Counted from the stretch's first letter, positions 6,198 through 14,528 are shown. The stretch: 25,581 nucleotides of DNA from Candidatus Gastranaerophilales bacterium (GCA_900752845.1 CAADWU010000067.1:1-25581); one strand, 5' to 3'. Translations and numbers: made by a program. Notes: a model not told the origin generated them from the letters alone.

Positions 6198-6958
6198 GTT
6201 TTTTTATCATCGTACGGGCAAGTGTTTGATAAAGCAAATTGAGAGCAAGTTATGCCGTTAATTTTAGATTTGCTTGACGGCGAACATTTATTTGCAGCTT
6301 CAGGAGAATGATTATATCCACCTTGCGGATTGCCGTTTTCATCATAGTTGCCTTCTGCTTCTGAGATTGTAGGTCCGAATATTCCTGTTTTATAAATATT
6401 AAATGAAAAAATATCGTGTCCATAAGCATTTGGTCCTTTATTAATACCGTTTGTATCAATTATAACCCAATTCCTATTGCAATTTTGAGAAACAGAAACA
6501 GCACTTCCGTCAGGTGTTATAACACTTCCTTCGTTTCTGAATAATTGGCTGCATTCAGGCAATACGGCTTTTTCTAGAGTATATGTTCTAACTTTTGATA
6601 AATATTTTTTATTAGTGTCTTGATTAATATTTTCTATTTTTATGTATTCTTTATAAATTGCTTTTGCTATTTCAGGATATGGATTAACAGGATATGCATC
6701 ATCCCATAAAGTCGGTTCATTAATTTTAGCTTTATTATATGCATTATAAAAATTAGCATATGATTTTTTAAATGCTGTTTCTAATTCTTTTTTTTGTTTA
6801 TTCTGTATCAAAGAGGGCATTGTCATTGCTGCAACAACACCAATAATGCCAAGAGTAATCAGGACTTCGGCGAGCGTGAATGCACACCGTTGAATATCTG
6901 TTAACAGTGCAACATGTGTAGCACTGTCAGGCAATGTAAACGCATCGTACTTTTTCAT
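6176..6958 (-). CDS. prepilin-like protein 1 (long leader, in frame)
   Basis: A 260-residue protein with a type IV prepilin / type II pseudopilin N-terminus: CAFTLAEVLITLGIIGVVAA, with A at -1, F at +1 and E at +5, then one hydrophobic helix. The body carries IIDTNGINKGPNAYGHDIF, a motif shared with the other three prepilins here. Secretion and assembly by a pilus or pseudopilus machine is inferred. The leader is odd: after MKKYDAFTL comes PDSATHVALLTDIQRC and only then the true AFTLAEV, as if a segment had been inserted into a short MKKYDAFTLAEV leader and the motif rebuilt. AAAGGAGAG precedes the ATG. It is divergent from the xre gene and overlaps the tmk end by 22 bases. Confidence 0.88.
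   Translation of the reverse strand: MKKYDAFTLPDSATHVALLTDIQRCAFTLAEVLITLGIIGVVAAMTMPSLIQNKQKKELETAFKKSYANFYNAYNKAKINEPTLWDDAYPVNPYPEIAKAIYKEYIKIENINQDTNKKYLSKVRTYTLEKAVLPECSQLFRNEGSVITPDGSAVSVSQNCNRNWVIIDTNGINKGPNAYGHDIFSFNIYKTGIFGPTISEAEGNYDENGNPQGGYNHSPEAANKCSPSSKSKINGITCSQFALSNTCPYDDKKTYWECLP
6901..6925. repeat. leader cassette related to the G-tract elements, without the G-run
   Basis: On the plus strand this 25-base segment aligns without gaps to 13650-13674 in prepilin 3 (19 of 25 identical, including TTAACA and TAGCACT at the same spacing). Prepilin 1 is on the opposite strand, so the segment is inverted relative to its gene compared with prepilin 3. Where prepilin 3 has a nine-G run, this copy has GTCAGG. 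The segment also contains the palindrome CAGTGC/GCACTG (6905-6926). Confidence 0.5.
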
Positions 6959-6976
6959 ATTCTCTCCTTTCGGACA

Positions 6977-7021
6977 AATAGGTCACTGACAATATATTTA
7001 GTTTAAGGCAGAATAGGTCAC
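6977..7021. promoter_or_regulatory. direct repeats AATAGGTCAC in the prepilin 1 / xre divergent region
   Basis: AATAGGTCAC occurs at 6977-6986 and again at 7012-7021, starts 35 bases apart, in a 63-base gap between two divergent genes. The second copy abuts the xre ATG. A CTGACA (6986-6991), 17 bases and CAGAAT (7009-7014) could be the xre promoter. An operator for the XRE protein is plausible but unproven. Confidence 0.45.
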
Positions 7022-7231
7022 ATGTCAAGGCTTAAAGAATTAGGGAAAAATATTGCAAGGTACAGACAAGCAAAAGGTTTGTCTCAGGAAAAGCTTGCAG
7101 AGCTTGTTGATTTGTCCCGAGAATACGTAACCAGAGTGGAAAACGGACAAAAGAACATAAGCCTTAAAAAATTGTTTGCAATAGCTGATGCACTGGAAAT
7201 TGACTTTTGTTTGTTAACAAATTTTAAATAA
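7022..7231 (+). CDS. small XRE-family helix-turn-helix regulator
   Basis: A 69-residue single-domain Cro/C1-type protein. The HTH reads LSQEKLAELVDLSREYVTRV followed by ENGQKNISLKKLFAIADAL, the classical five-helix XRE fold, with no extra effector domain. No convincing Shine-Dalgarno sequence precedes the ATG, and the candidate -10 box ends seven bases before it, so the mRNA may be leaderless. The gene is divergent from prepilin 1, and the gap contains two identical decamers. Control of itself and of the pilin gene is a reasonable guess, not shown. Confidence 0.92.
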   Translation: MSRLKELGKNIARYRQAKGLSQEKLAELVDLSREYVTRVENGQKNISLKKLFAIADALEIDFCLLTNFK

Positions 7232-7291
7232 CTAGCAAAATTTTTTATTTTCAGGTTTTGTAATACTAACTTAAAATTATGAGGTTATCTT

Positions 7292-7816
7292 GTGACAGAT
7301 GCGTCAATGAATACTTATTATTCAAGCTATCAGCCTTCACCAGCCGTAAGCCGAAAGAAAAAAGTCGGGGCAATGCTTGCAGGCGGCTTAATTGGTATGA
7401 ATGCATATTATTTTCCTGTAAACAAAGATATTTTTGTGCAGAAAGCTTTTGATTTAACTAAAGCAGAAGCAGATAATCAGATTGCGGTTTTAACTGGTAT
7501 TGCCAAAGAAGTTGATAAAAAAAACGTAAGCACTCAGAGCAAGATGATTTTACAGGAAATGGGACTTGCTGAAGATGTGGTTCAAATCACAAAAAAATGT
7601 ATTGATTTAGATAAAAGTGTAACTGATTCTACAGCAGTCAAAAAATTAAAAGCAGGGTTTGATGCTAATTTTGCAAGCTATAAAAAGCAGCCCAGTTTGA
7701 TGGATAACACTTGTGCAGAGGCTTTCAGAACAATAAAAAGAAATAAGTTTAAATGGGGTACAGGTATTGGTGCAGCAATAGGTCTAGCTTTAGGGCTGAT
7801 TTTAAGCAGAAATTAG
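7292..7816 (+). CDS. hypothetical small membrane protein
   Basis: A 174-residue protein I do not recognise. It starts with GTG at 7292, with GAGG seven bases upstream; an in-frame ATG at 7307 is an alternative. A Tyr/Ser-rich N-terminus is followed by KKK and a Gly-rich hydrophobic segment (about 25-42), then a Lys-rich helical region of about 110 residues, then a C-terminal glycine-zipper-like hydrophobic segment (GTGIGAAIGLALGLIL, about 156-171). Two membrane spans with the helical region between them are likely. Its stop overlaps the convergent DUF429-like gene by four bases. Function unknown. Confidence 0.7.
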   Translation: MTDASMNTYYSSYQPSPAVSRKKKVGAMLAGGLIGMNAYYFPVNKDIFVQKAFDLTKAEADNQIAVLTGIAKEVDKKNVSTQSKMILQEMGLAEDVVQITKKCIDLDKSVTDSTAVKKLKAGFDANFASYKKQPSLMDNTCAEAFRTIKRNKFKWGTGIGAAIGLALGLILSRN

Positions 7817-8439
7817 CGATGTGCCAATAAATCAGGTTTGTTTATAACATCAATGACATTGTTGTCTTTAAATGTTGAAATTATTTTAATATTGCTGTTA
7901 TTTTTAGTGCTTTCTTTTGCCAGAAGTGCACCTACTATAGCTTCAAGCTGTGACATAGGCATCATGTTTGCAGGCAAATCAATTCCCCATTCATTCTTTA
8001 AAGCCTGCTGTAAGAATTTGCAATCGGCTGGTGAACGTTCTTTGTAGCAAGAGTTCAAATTCAGACTTTGTCTTGTTAAATATAATTCAAAACGATTAAT
8101 CTCAATTCCTTTTTCAGAAAGTGATTTGAAATATTCACAACCTCTTGTTGAATATCTTTGTGTCCAGCTGTCACGATTGGGTATCAAATGGTTTGTAGAT
8201 ACCAGCTGATAAGGTTTTGAAAGTATGCGCCATTTGCCGTTAAGCATAGTTCTGTCCCAAACAAGAGATGCACATATTTTTGAATATTTAAGTGATGGGA
8301 AATTGTCAAAGAAATACATTATGTCGTTAATTGTGTATAATTTATCGACAAGTATAAGTTTGTTATCCTCATCCATAACAGCAACTCCGGTATCCATACC
8401 GGATGAAGCTGCTAATGATAGTCCTATATAGTAATTCAT
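7813..8439 (-). CDS. DUF429-like protein (predicted RNase H-fold nuclease)
   Basis: A 208-residue soluble protein. The N-terminus MNYYIGLSLAASSGMDTGVA followed by VMDEDNKLILVDKLYT resembles the first strands of DUF429 (IGxDLA...TGxA), an RNase H-like fold predicted to be a nuclease. The usual Asp of IGxD is Ser8 here (IGLSLA), so the active site may be altered. The C-terminal MSQLEAIVGALLAKE fits the family's conserved final helix. AGGAG lies seven bases before the ATG. It starts eight bases after the map stop, so it is probably the last gene of an adk-map-DUF429 operon. Role unknown; the family call is tentative. Confidence 0.6.
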   Translation of the reverse strand: MNYYIGLSLAASSGMDTGVAVMDEDNKLILVDKLYTINDIMYFFDNFPSLKYSKICASLVWDRTMLNGKWRILSKPYQLVSTNHLIPNRDSWTQRYSTRGCEYFKSLSEKGIEINRFELYLTRQSLNLNSCYKERSPADCKFLQQALKNEWGIDLPANMMPMSQLEAIVGALLAKESTKNNSNIKIISTFKDNNVIDVINKPDLLAHR

Positions 8440-8447
8440 TTATTCTC

Positions 8448-9200
8448 CTAAGGAATTAATTTAGTTAGGATTAAAGGTTCTTCTTCTGTAACAAGAACTG
8501 TATGTTCAAAGTGAGCAGACGGTTTTTTATCAACTGTACTTACAGTCCATTCATCATCTGCAACTTCTACTTCATCAACTCCAAGATTTAACATTGGTTC
8601 GATTGCAATAGCCATTCCTTGTTTTAAAAGAGTTTTGTCGCCAACTTTATAATTAAATAAAAACGGATCTTCGTGCATTTGATGACCTACACCATGACCG
8701 CCGTATTGACGAACGATACCGAGTTTTTCTCTTTTTGCCACAGACTCGATTGCACCGGATACGTCATCAAGCACATTGCCTGCACGCATTTGGTTTATGC
8801 CTGCAAAAAGAGCTTCCTCCGTTGTTTTCAAAAGACACTGAACTTCTGCGCTAACATTTCCCACAGGATAAGTCCAGGCACCGTCGCCTACCATACCTGC
8901 ATAAGTTGCACCAACATCAATGCTTATGATATCTCCTTCTTTGACTTTTACATCATCATGAGGAATTCCGTGCACCACCTGCTCATTTATTGAAGCACAG
9001 ATTGAACCTGGAAATCCGTGATATCCTAAGAAAGTAGGTATTGCACGTTCTTTTTTTATAATTTTGAAGGCAATATCATCAAGTTCTTTAGTGCTTATGC
9101 CTGGTTCAATTACTCTTGCCATTTCCTGATGTACAAGTGCAACGATATGACCTGCATAGCGCATTCTTTTAATTTCATCTCTTGATTTACGATTTATCAT
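8448..9200 (-). CDS. map: methionine aminopeptidase, type I
   Basis: Removes the initiator Met from new proteins. All catalytic residues of the pita-bread fold are present by comparison with E. coli MetAP: His78 (VVHGIP), metal ligands Asp95 (SIDVGA), Asp106 (GDGAWT), His169 (GGHGVGH), Glu201 (IEPM) and Glu232 (HFEHTV), plus His176. The 250-residue length fits the short type Ia form without an N-terminal extension. Its ATG overlaps the adk stop by four bases, indicating translational coupling. In many bacteria adk-map sits behind secY in the ribosomal protein operon; here the pair stands apart. Confidence 0.97.
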   Translation of the reverse strand: MINRKSRDEIKRMRYAGHIVALVHQEMARVIEPGISTKELDDIAFKIIKKERAIPTFLGYHGFPGSICASINEQVVHGIPHDDVKVKEGDIISIDVGATYAGMVGDGAWTYPVGNVSAEVQCLLKTTEEALFAGINQMRAGNVLDDVSGAIESVAKREKLGIVRQYGGHGVGHQMHEDPFLFNYKVGDKTLLKQGMAIAIEPMLNLGVDEVEVADDEWTVSTVDKKPSAHFEHTVLVTEEEPLILTKLIP

Positions 9201-9856
9201 TTAATTACCTGTAATAATCTTTCCCAGACTTCGTCAATTGTTCCGTTTGCATCAATTGATTTTAAAACACCTTTGTTTGTGTAATATTCAATTAACGGAG
9301 CTGTTTCTTTATTATATGTATCAAATCTTGATTGTGCAACTTCTCTGGTATCATCTTTACGTTGAGTGAGTTCTGCACCGTCTTTATCACAGTGTCCTGC
9401 TGTTTTAGGAGGTTTAAATTCAAGGTTGTAAATTTCTCCACAAACAGGACAAGAGCGACGATTAACAATTCTTTCTACAAGAATACTTGTGTCTATATCA
9501 AAGTAAATTGCTATAAATTGAACATCTTCGTCTTTATTGATTTCTTTATTCATTTTTTCAAGCTGTTCGGCTTGTTCAACGCTTCTTGGGAAACCGTCCA
9601 ATATATAACCGTTTTTGCAGTCATCTTGAGAAAGTCTGTTTTTAATAATTCTGGAAACTAATTCAACAGGAACAAGTTGTCCTTTATCAATAAAAGATTT
9701 AGCTTCTTTTCCGGCTTCTGTTTCAGCTTTTATTTCAGCTCTTAATAATGAGCCTGTGTCAACGTGCGGAAAGTTCAAATATTCTGCTAATTTATTGGTT
9801 TGAGTTCCTTTTCCGCAAGCAGGGGGTCCTAAAAAAATAAGTTCTTTTTTTGTCAT
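9197..9856 (-). CDS. adk: adenylate kinase, zinc-lid type
   Basis: Interconverts ATP + AMP and 2 ADP. P-loop GPPACGKGT (10-18), AMP-binding HVDTGSLLRAEI (31-42) and GYILDGFPRS (83-92) are present. The LID is the long form with a zinc site Cys136, Cys139, Cys156, Asp159, matching the Cys3Asp set of Geobacillus Adk. The 219 residues match long-LID enzymes. A GAAAGAGAG element precedes the ATG. It is the first gene of the adk-map-DUF429 group. The 150 bases upstream hold its leader and the gyrB terminator. Confidence 0.97.
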   Translation of the reverse strand: MTKKELIFLGPPACGKGTQTNKLAEYLNFPHVDTGSLLRAEIKAETEAGKEAKSFIDKGQLVPVELVSRIIKNRLSQDDCKNGYILDGFPRSVEQAEQLEKMNKEINKDEDVQFIAIYFDIDTSILVERIVNRRSCPVCGEIYNLEFKPPKTAGHCDKDGAELTQRKDDTREVAQSRFDTYNKETAPLIEYYTNKGVLKSIDANGTIDEVWERLLQVIK

Positions 9857-9972
9857 TTGTATATTCTCTCTTTCGTCTGATTATACAATAATCTTACATC
9901 AAGAAAATTTTGAATTCAAGAAATACATATGCAATAAGACAATTTATAAAAATATGATTTTTATAAAAGCAA

Positions 9973-10009
9973 AATAATAAAAAAGAGGACTATATTAGTC
10001 CTCTTTTTT
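9973..10009 (-). terminator. gyrB terminator
   Basis: A perfect 14-base stem, 9979-9992 against 9996-10009, with a three-base loop, directly adjoining the gyrB stop codon. On the minus strand it continues into a T-rich tail. It is symmetric enough to work in both directions. Confidence 0.88.
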
Positions 10010-12553
10010 CTATGTATCAATGTTAGTTGCATATACCGCATTGGCTTCAATAAAGTTTCTTCTCGGATCAACTTTATCGCCCATTAATATATCAAATAAC
10101 TGGTCACAAAGCATTGCGTCTTCAACATTTACTTTCAATAAAGTTCTAGTTGCAGGGTCCATTGTTGTTTCCCACAATTGTTGAGGCATCATTTCGCCAA
10201 GACCTTTGAAACGTTGGATTTGTAATCCTTTTTGACCTCTGTCATCTATTATTTTTTGAAGTTTTTCAAACGAGTTGATTTCATATTGTTCAGTATCTGT
10301 TTCAAGAATTAAAGTATCTTCTTCCTCAATCAAATAATCTCTGATTAAAGGGTATGATGCTTTTAATCTTTTGTATTCAGAACTTTTAATGATGTTTTGT
10401 GTAATAATAACGTGTTCTTCTTCATTAAGGTTCAACTGAATTGAATATTTTGCATTTTCTGCGTTGTATTTTGCTGAAACCACATAACTTGAAGCTTCTT
10501 GAATATTGTAATTCTTAGCGTGGTCTTGAAGGTAATGGTTCAAATATGCAATTATTTCATTCATTTTGTTCTGGTCTTCAAAACTTTCTACTGTAATATT
10601 TGAACGGACAAGTCCTCTCAAAACTACAGCAGGATACAAATTCAAAATAGGATTGTTGTATGAATTGTAGAATGCTGACATGTTTTTGATTAATTCTAAT
10701 AATTCATCACCTGTTTTGGTTCTTGCTTTAGTTTTGTCAGAAAGACTTAAGTTTTTAATACCACGTTCTTTAAGCATTTTATCAAGAGCATGTTCATCAT
10801 ATAAGTACTCTGATGATTTACCTTGAGTAACTTTAAATAGAGGAGGCTGCGCAATATATACAAAACCGTTTTCAATTAAAGGTCTTGCATATCTGAAGAA
10901 GAATGTTAAAAGAAGTGTTCTAATGTGAGCACCGTCAACATCCGCATCGGTCATGATAATAATTTTGTGATAACGAAGTTTTTCCAAGTCTACTTCATCA
11001 GCGTTTCTGCTTATATTAATACCGAAAGCCTGAACCATAGATTGGATTTCGTTGTTGCCATAAATTTTATCAAGTCTAGCTTTTTCAACGTTTAAGATTT
11101 TACCTCTCAAAGGCAAAATTGCTTGAAACATTCTGTTTCTGCCTTGTTTAGCAGAACCGCCCGCTGAATCACCCTCAACTATATATATTTCGCATTTTTC
11201 AGGTTCTCTGTTTGAACAGTCAGCAAGTTTTCCGGGCAATGTAGAGTTCTCAAGAACAGATTTTCTTCTTGTTAATTCTCTTGCTTTTCTTGCGGCTTCT
11301 CTCGCACGTTGTGCCTGCAAAGTTTTTTCTATGATAATTTTTGCAATTTTCGGGTTAAATTCAAGCCACTCTTGAAGTTTATCACGTACTGCATCTTGAG
11401 TTGCTCCCATAGCTTCCTGATTACCGAGTTTTTCTTTTGTTTGTCCTTCAAATTCAGGGTTAGGGATTTTTACACTGACAATTGCAGTCAAGCCTTCACG
11501 AACATCTTCACCTGAAAGGTTTGAGTCGGCATCTTTTAATATGTTATTTTTTCTTGCGTAATCATTGAATACACGTGTTAATGAGTTTCTGAAACCTGTT
11601 AAGTGAGTACCGCCTGAATTTGTATTGATGTTGTTAGCAAATGATAATACACTTTCGCTGTATGCATCTGTATATTGCATAGCAACTTCAATCTGCATAC
11701 CGTCAACAACTTTATCAATATAAATAGGTTTATCATGTAAAACGTTTTTGTTCTGGTTTAAAAATTCAACATAACTTGCGATACCTCCGACGTAGTGGAA
11801 AATTTCCTGTTCACCGGTATGTCCGTCAACAAATATGATTTTCAAACCTTTGTTCAAAAATGCCATTTCACGTAATCTGTTAGCTATGACATCTTTGTCA
11901 ATTTCTGTGGTATCCGTAAAGATTTCAGGGTCAGGCCAGAAAGTAGTTTTAGTACCTGTTTTATCTGTTGCTTCTCCTTTTTCAACAGGAGCAACAGGTT
12001 CACCCCTCATGTATTCCTGACGCCATACAAATCCTTGTCTTGAAACTTCAACAATATATTTTTCTGAAAGTGCATTTACAACAGATGCGCCAACGCCATG
12101 CAGACCGCCTGATACTTTGTAGCCGCCGTCACCGAATTTTCCGCCTGCGTGTAGCACTGTGTGAACAATTTCTAAAGCGGACTTGCCTGTTTCAGGTTTA
12201 ATATCAACAGGTATACCACGACCGTTATCTTCTACTGTTACGCTGTTATCTTTATTAACTGTTACATAAATATCTGTACAGAAGCCTGCAAGAGATTCGT
12301 CAATAGAGTTATCCACAATTTCATAAATACAGTGGTGCAAACCTCTTTGAGATGTAGAACCGATGTACATACCCGGTCTCAATCTTACGGCTTCTAACCC
12401 TTCTAATACACGAATATTGCTGGCATCATAGGATTGAGAAGTCTTAGTTTCAATAGCTTCATTGTTGTCAGGCAGGTCAACAACTTCAATTTTTTCAGCA
12501 GGCTGTACCTGTTCTTTTTGTTCATTGGTTACTTCTGTAATTCCATCAGCCAT
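10010..12553 (-). CDS. gyrB: DNA gyrase subunit B, long form
   Basis: An 847-residue type IIA topoisomerase ATPase subunit. The GHKL ATPase motifs are EIVDNSIDE (78-86), VEDNGRGIP (107-115) and GGLHGVGASVVN (149-160). The TOPRIM motifs are EGDSAGGSAKQGRNR (460-474), PLRGKILNVEKA (481-492) and MTDADVDGAHIRTLLLTF (534-551). QRFKGLGEMMPQQLWETTMDP near the C-terminus contacts GyrA. It carries an insert of roughly 170 residues after TOPRIM, as in E. coli GyrB (804 residues), and a further N-terminal extension of about 45 residues. The insert and the extension favour GyrB over ParE. A promoter lies 45-73 bases upstream and AGGGGAG precedes the ATG. gyrA is not adjacent. Confidence 0.96.
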   Translation of the reverse strand: MADGITEVTNEQKEQVQPAEKIEVVDLPDNNEAIETKTSQSYDASNIRVLEGLEAVRLRPGMYIGSTSQRGLHHCIYEIVDNSIDESLAGFCTDIYVTVNKDNSVTVEDNGRGIPVDIKPETGKSALEIVHTVLHAGGKFGDGGYKVSGGLHGVGASVVNALSEKYIVEVSRQGFVWRQEYMRGEPVAPVEKGEATDKTGTKTTFWPDPEIFTDTTEIDKDVIANRLREMAFLNKGLKIIFVDGHTGEQEIFHYVGGIASYVEFLNQNKNVLHDKPIYIDKVVDGMQIEVAMQYTDAYSESVLSFANNINTNSGGTHLTGFRNSLTRVFNDYARKNNILKDADSNLSGEDVREGLTAIVSVKIPNPEFEGQTKEKLGNQEAMGATQDAVRDKLQEWLEFNPKIAKIIIEKTLQAQRAREAARKARELTRRKSVLENSTLPGKLADCSNREPEKCEIYIVEGDSAGGSAKQGRNRMFQAILPLRGKILNVEKARLDKIYGNNEIQSMVQAFGINISRNADEVDLEKLRYHKIIIMTDADVDGAHIRTLLLTFFFRYARPLIENGFVYIAQPPLFKVTQGKSSEYLYDEHALDKMLKERGIKNLSLSDKTKARTKTGDELLELIKNMSAFYNSYNNPILNLYPAVVLRGLVRSNITVESFEDQNKMNEIIAYLNHYLQDHAKNYNIQEASSYVVSAKYNAENAKYSIQLNLNEEEHVIITQNIIKSSEYKRLKASYPLIRDYLIEEEDTLILETDTEQYEINSFEKLQKIIDDRGQKGLQIQRFKGLGEMMPQQLWETTMDPATRTLLKVNVEDAMLCDQLFDILMGDKVDPRRNFIEANAVYATNIDT

Positions 12554-12597
12554 ATTATTATATTCTCCCCTTAAATTAGTCTAATTCCCTTACCAAT

Positions 12598-12626
12598 ATT
12601 GTAACACAAACATATTAAAATGCCTA
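12598..12626 (-). promoter_or_regulatory. gyrB promoter
   Basis: On the minus strand TAGGCA (12621-12626), a 17-base spacer and TACAAT (12598-12603), giving a leader of about 38 bases before the gyrB ATG. Confidence 0.5.
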
Positions 12627-12657
12627 ATTTATGACAAAAAGTAACGGAAATCCACAC

Positions 12658-12686
12658 TTGAAAACGGTTTAAAAATGTTATATAAT
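12658..12686 (+). promoter_or_regulatory. strong promoter of prepilin 2
   Basis: TTGAAA (12658-12663), a 17-base spacer and a perfect TATAAT (12681-12686). The start near 12693 makes the TTG at 12733 a better start codon than the TTG at 12703. Confidence 0.75.
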
Positions 12687-12732
12687 AAATTTACTTATTT
12701 AATTGCATTTTAAACAAGGAGTTGGAAAAAAT

Positions 12733-13560
12733 TTGAAACTTAATGCCGGTAAAAATATAAGAAATATTCGTTCTTTATGTGCTTTTACACTGGCAGAAGT
12801 TTTGATTACACTCGGTATAATAGGTGTTGTTGCAGCTATGACTATGCCCTCTCTTGTTAATGACCACAGGAATAAGCAGTATGTCGTAGCTTTTAAAAAG
12901 CTGTATTCAAATTTTTCAAACGCAATTATTATGTTTAAAGCTGATCAGGGATGTGACGGTATAGATATTTCCTCCTGCATAGAAGCAATGGGTTATGGTG
13001 ATAATAACTGTAATGCTTTTGCCGAAGTTGCCAAGAAAATGAAATACGTTAAAATGGCACCTGACGGAGCAAATGCAGCAGGCTGGGTTGCAGATGCAAG
13101 TTATAATTATTACGGTGATAAAGTCAGTAACGGTTATGGAATGGTTAACAGAACAGGTATCGGATGTTTTTACGGTCTTCCTGACGGTATGGTTTTAAAC
13201 GTTGATGTTGATCCTAACGGTTTTAAAGTTTTTGTTGATACAAACGGAAGAAAAGGACCTAACAGAATGGGGAAAGACGTGCATACATTTACCGTAGGGT
13301 GCGGTTCTGCATCTGCTGATAAAGTTGCGGCTTGTATTGCATCAGGTAAAGATATTTTCCCGTTTGTGCATGAATCATTTCCGCAGCCCATTATAAAAGG
13401 TTTGTGTACTATGGGAAGTTTTTTAGATGACAGATGTGATCAGGATAATATGTTTCCAAATGTTTCAGGCGGAGCTTCGCCTTCTGCATATATATTAATT
13501 AATGATAAACTGCCTGATTATAGAGAAATATCTTCAAGAGTTACTGGTTTTAAACCATAA
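12733..13560 (+). CDS. prepilin-like protein 2
   Basis: A type IV prepilin/pseudopilin-like protein of 275 residues from TTG 12733. AAGGAG at 12716-12721 is 11 bases upstream of this codon; an in-frame TTG at 12703 would add ten residues but lacks a ribosome binding site. The leader MKLNAGKNIRNIRSLC precedes AFTLAEVLITLGIIGVVAA, the cleavage motif and membrane helix. The body contains many Cys and FVDTNGRKGPNRMGKDVHTF, the motif shared with the other three prepilins. There is no homopolymer in this leader. It is divergent from gyrB with its own strong promoter, and 31 bases separate it from the prepilin 3 start. Partner machinery is not in the window. Confidence 0.85.
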   Translation: MKLNAGKNIRNIRSLCAFTLAEVLITLGIIGVVAAMTMPSLVNDHRNKQYVVAFKKLYSNFSNAIIMFKADQGCDGIDISSCIEAMGYGDNNCNAFAEVAKKMKYVKMAPDGANAAGWVADASYNYYGDKVSNGYGMVNRTGIGCFYGLPDGMVLNVDVDPNGFKVFVDTNGRKGPNRMGKDVHTFTVGCGSASADKVAACIASGKDIFPFVHESFPQPIIKGLCTMGSFLDDRCDQDNMFPNVSGGASPSAYILINDKLPDYREISSRVTGFKP

Positions 13561-13591
13561 AACATATATTACATAACGAAAGGAGCAATTT

Positions 13592-14456
13592 ATGAAAAAG
13601 TTTAGTAAAAAAGCTTATGCATGTAATGGTAACTTATTACCAAGCCATATTAACATGGCTACGTGCATAGCACTTGGGGGGGGGCAACCGTTTAAGCTCT
13701 TGTAGCAGTGCGTTTACCTTGGCGGAAGTATTGGTCACTTTAGGCATTATAGGTGTTGTTGCAGCATTGACTATGCCGTCCTTGATTAACAAAACCCAAA
13801 ACAAAGAACTGCACGCTCAGTATAAAAAAATTTATGCTGAATTAAATCAGGTTTCGCAGTTATTCATGAAAGATGAAGGAATATCAGCAACGGATTATTC
13901 TCAGACTTATGGTGCTTCAAATTTTGTTAAAACTAAGCTGCCAAAATATTTCAAAGGATTTGAACTAATTGACGATACTACTTTTGGTTCAAAAGATGAA
14001 GAAGGGAATAAGTTATCAAATGCATATCAAATGTATACTCTTAATGGCAGCAAGGTTAGTTTGGGACCTTGTGATGATATTGGTTTTAGAACCGATGTCG
14101 GAGGCAGAATATATTCTTTTGTAGGTGATAGTATTACTGATGTCCAGCAGGGACCCGTTGTCTGTGTTGATATAAACGGACAGAAAAGACCTAACAAATG
14201 GGGATATGATATTTTTATATTCAGATTTACCCGTAATGGTTATGTTATTCCTATGGGCCAGGAATATACGAGTGGAGAAGAAGAGTATGGGTACGCAGCT
14301 GACAGATCTTCAAGCAATTTCTTTATAAAAAATCAATGCAGAGCAACAAGCAGTGTTACTAATCAGTTTTCCTGTTCTTATTATGCTCTTGCTGATAAGC
14401 ACCCGACTATTGAAGGCAAAAACTATTGGCAGGATTTTTTAGGCACATCCAGATAG
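13592..14456 (+). CDS. prepilin-like protein 3, frameshifted at a G9 tract (phase-OFF)
   Basis: AGGAG at 13581-13585 and ATG at 13592 begin a frame (MKKFSKKAYACNGNLL...) that enters a nine-G run at 13676-13684 and stops at TAG 13703-13705 after 37 codons. The prepilin body (SSAFTLAEVLVTLGIIGVVA) is open in another frame to 14456. Eight or eleven G would join the two into one protein of about 287 residues with a leader of about 40. The body carries VCVDINGQKRPNKWGYDIFI and the C-terminal pattern ending NYWQDFL, as in prepilin 1. A TTG at 13674 is in the body frame but has no ribosome binding site, so I reject it as the start. Most likely a phase-variable pilin subunit captured OFF; a sequencing error in the run is the main alternative. 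Confidence 0.8.
13650..13702 (+). repeat. G-tract leader cassette in prepilin 3
   Basis: This segment holds the G9 run (13676-13684) flanked by GCACTT and CAACC.TT.A.GCTCTTG. The right flank matches the plus strand at 20384-20401 (15 of 18 bases), where the gene is on the other strand. The left flank matches 6901-6925 (19 of 25). Imperfect palindromes AGCCAT/ATGGCT (13643-13660) and GCTA/TAGC lie next to the run. Confidence 0.6.
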
Positions 14457-14479
14457 CCTTACAGAGTAATTATATTTTT

Positions 14480-14528
14480 AATATTCTCCTATATACTTCA
14501 TTTTGTAGAAATTATATAGGAGAATATT
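14480..14528 (+). promoter_or_regulatory. 16-bp perfect hairpin hiding a ribosome binding site
   Basis: AATATTCTCCTATATA (14480-14495) is an exact complement of TATATAGGAGAATATT (14513-14528), with a 17-base loop that could add TTC/GAA. The 3' arm contains AGGAG (14518-14522), the only ribosome binding site for the ATG at 14531. Folded RNA would block translation. It may also act as a weak terminator for prepilin 3 (stem followed by TTT). Confidence 0.75.

Noticed and set aside
13676..13684. G-run as a G-quadruplex site like the neisserial pilE element
   Set aside because: A single uninterrupted G9 lacks the four spaced G-tracts needed for an intramolecular quadruplex, so slipped-strand mispairing is the better explanation.
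13674..14456. Prepilin 3 starting at TTG 13674
   Set aside because: This codon borders the G-run and has no ribosome binding site. The ATG at 13592 has a good one and restores the full leader if the run is 8 or 11 G.
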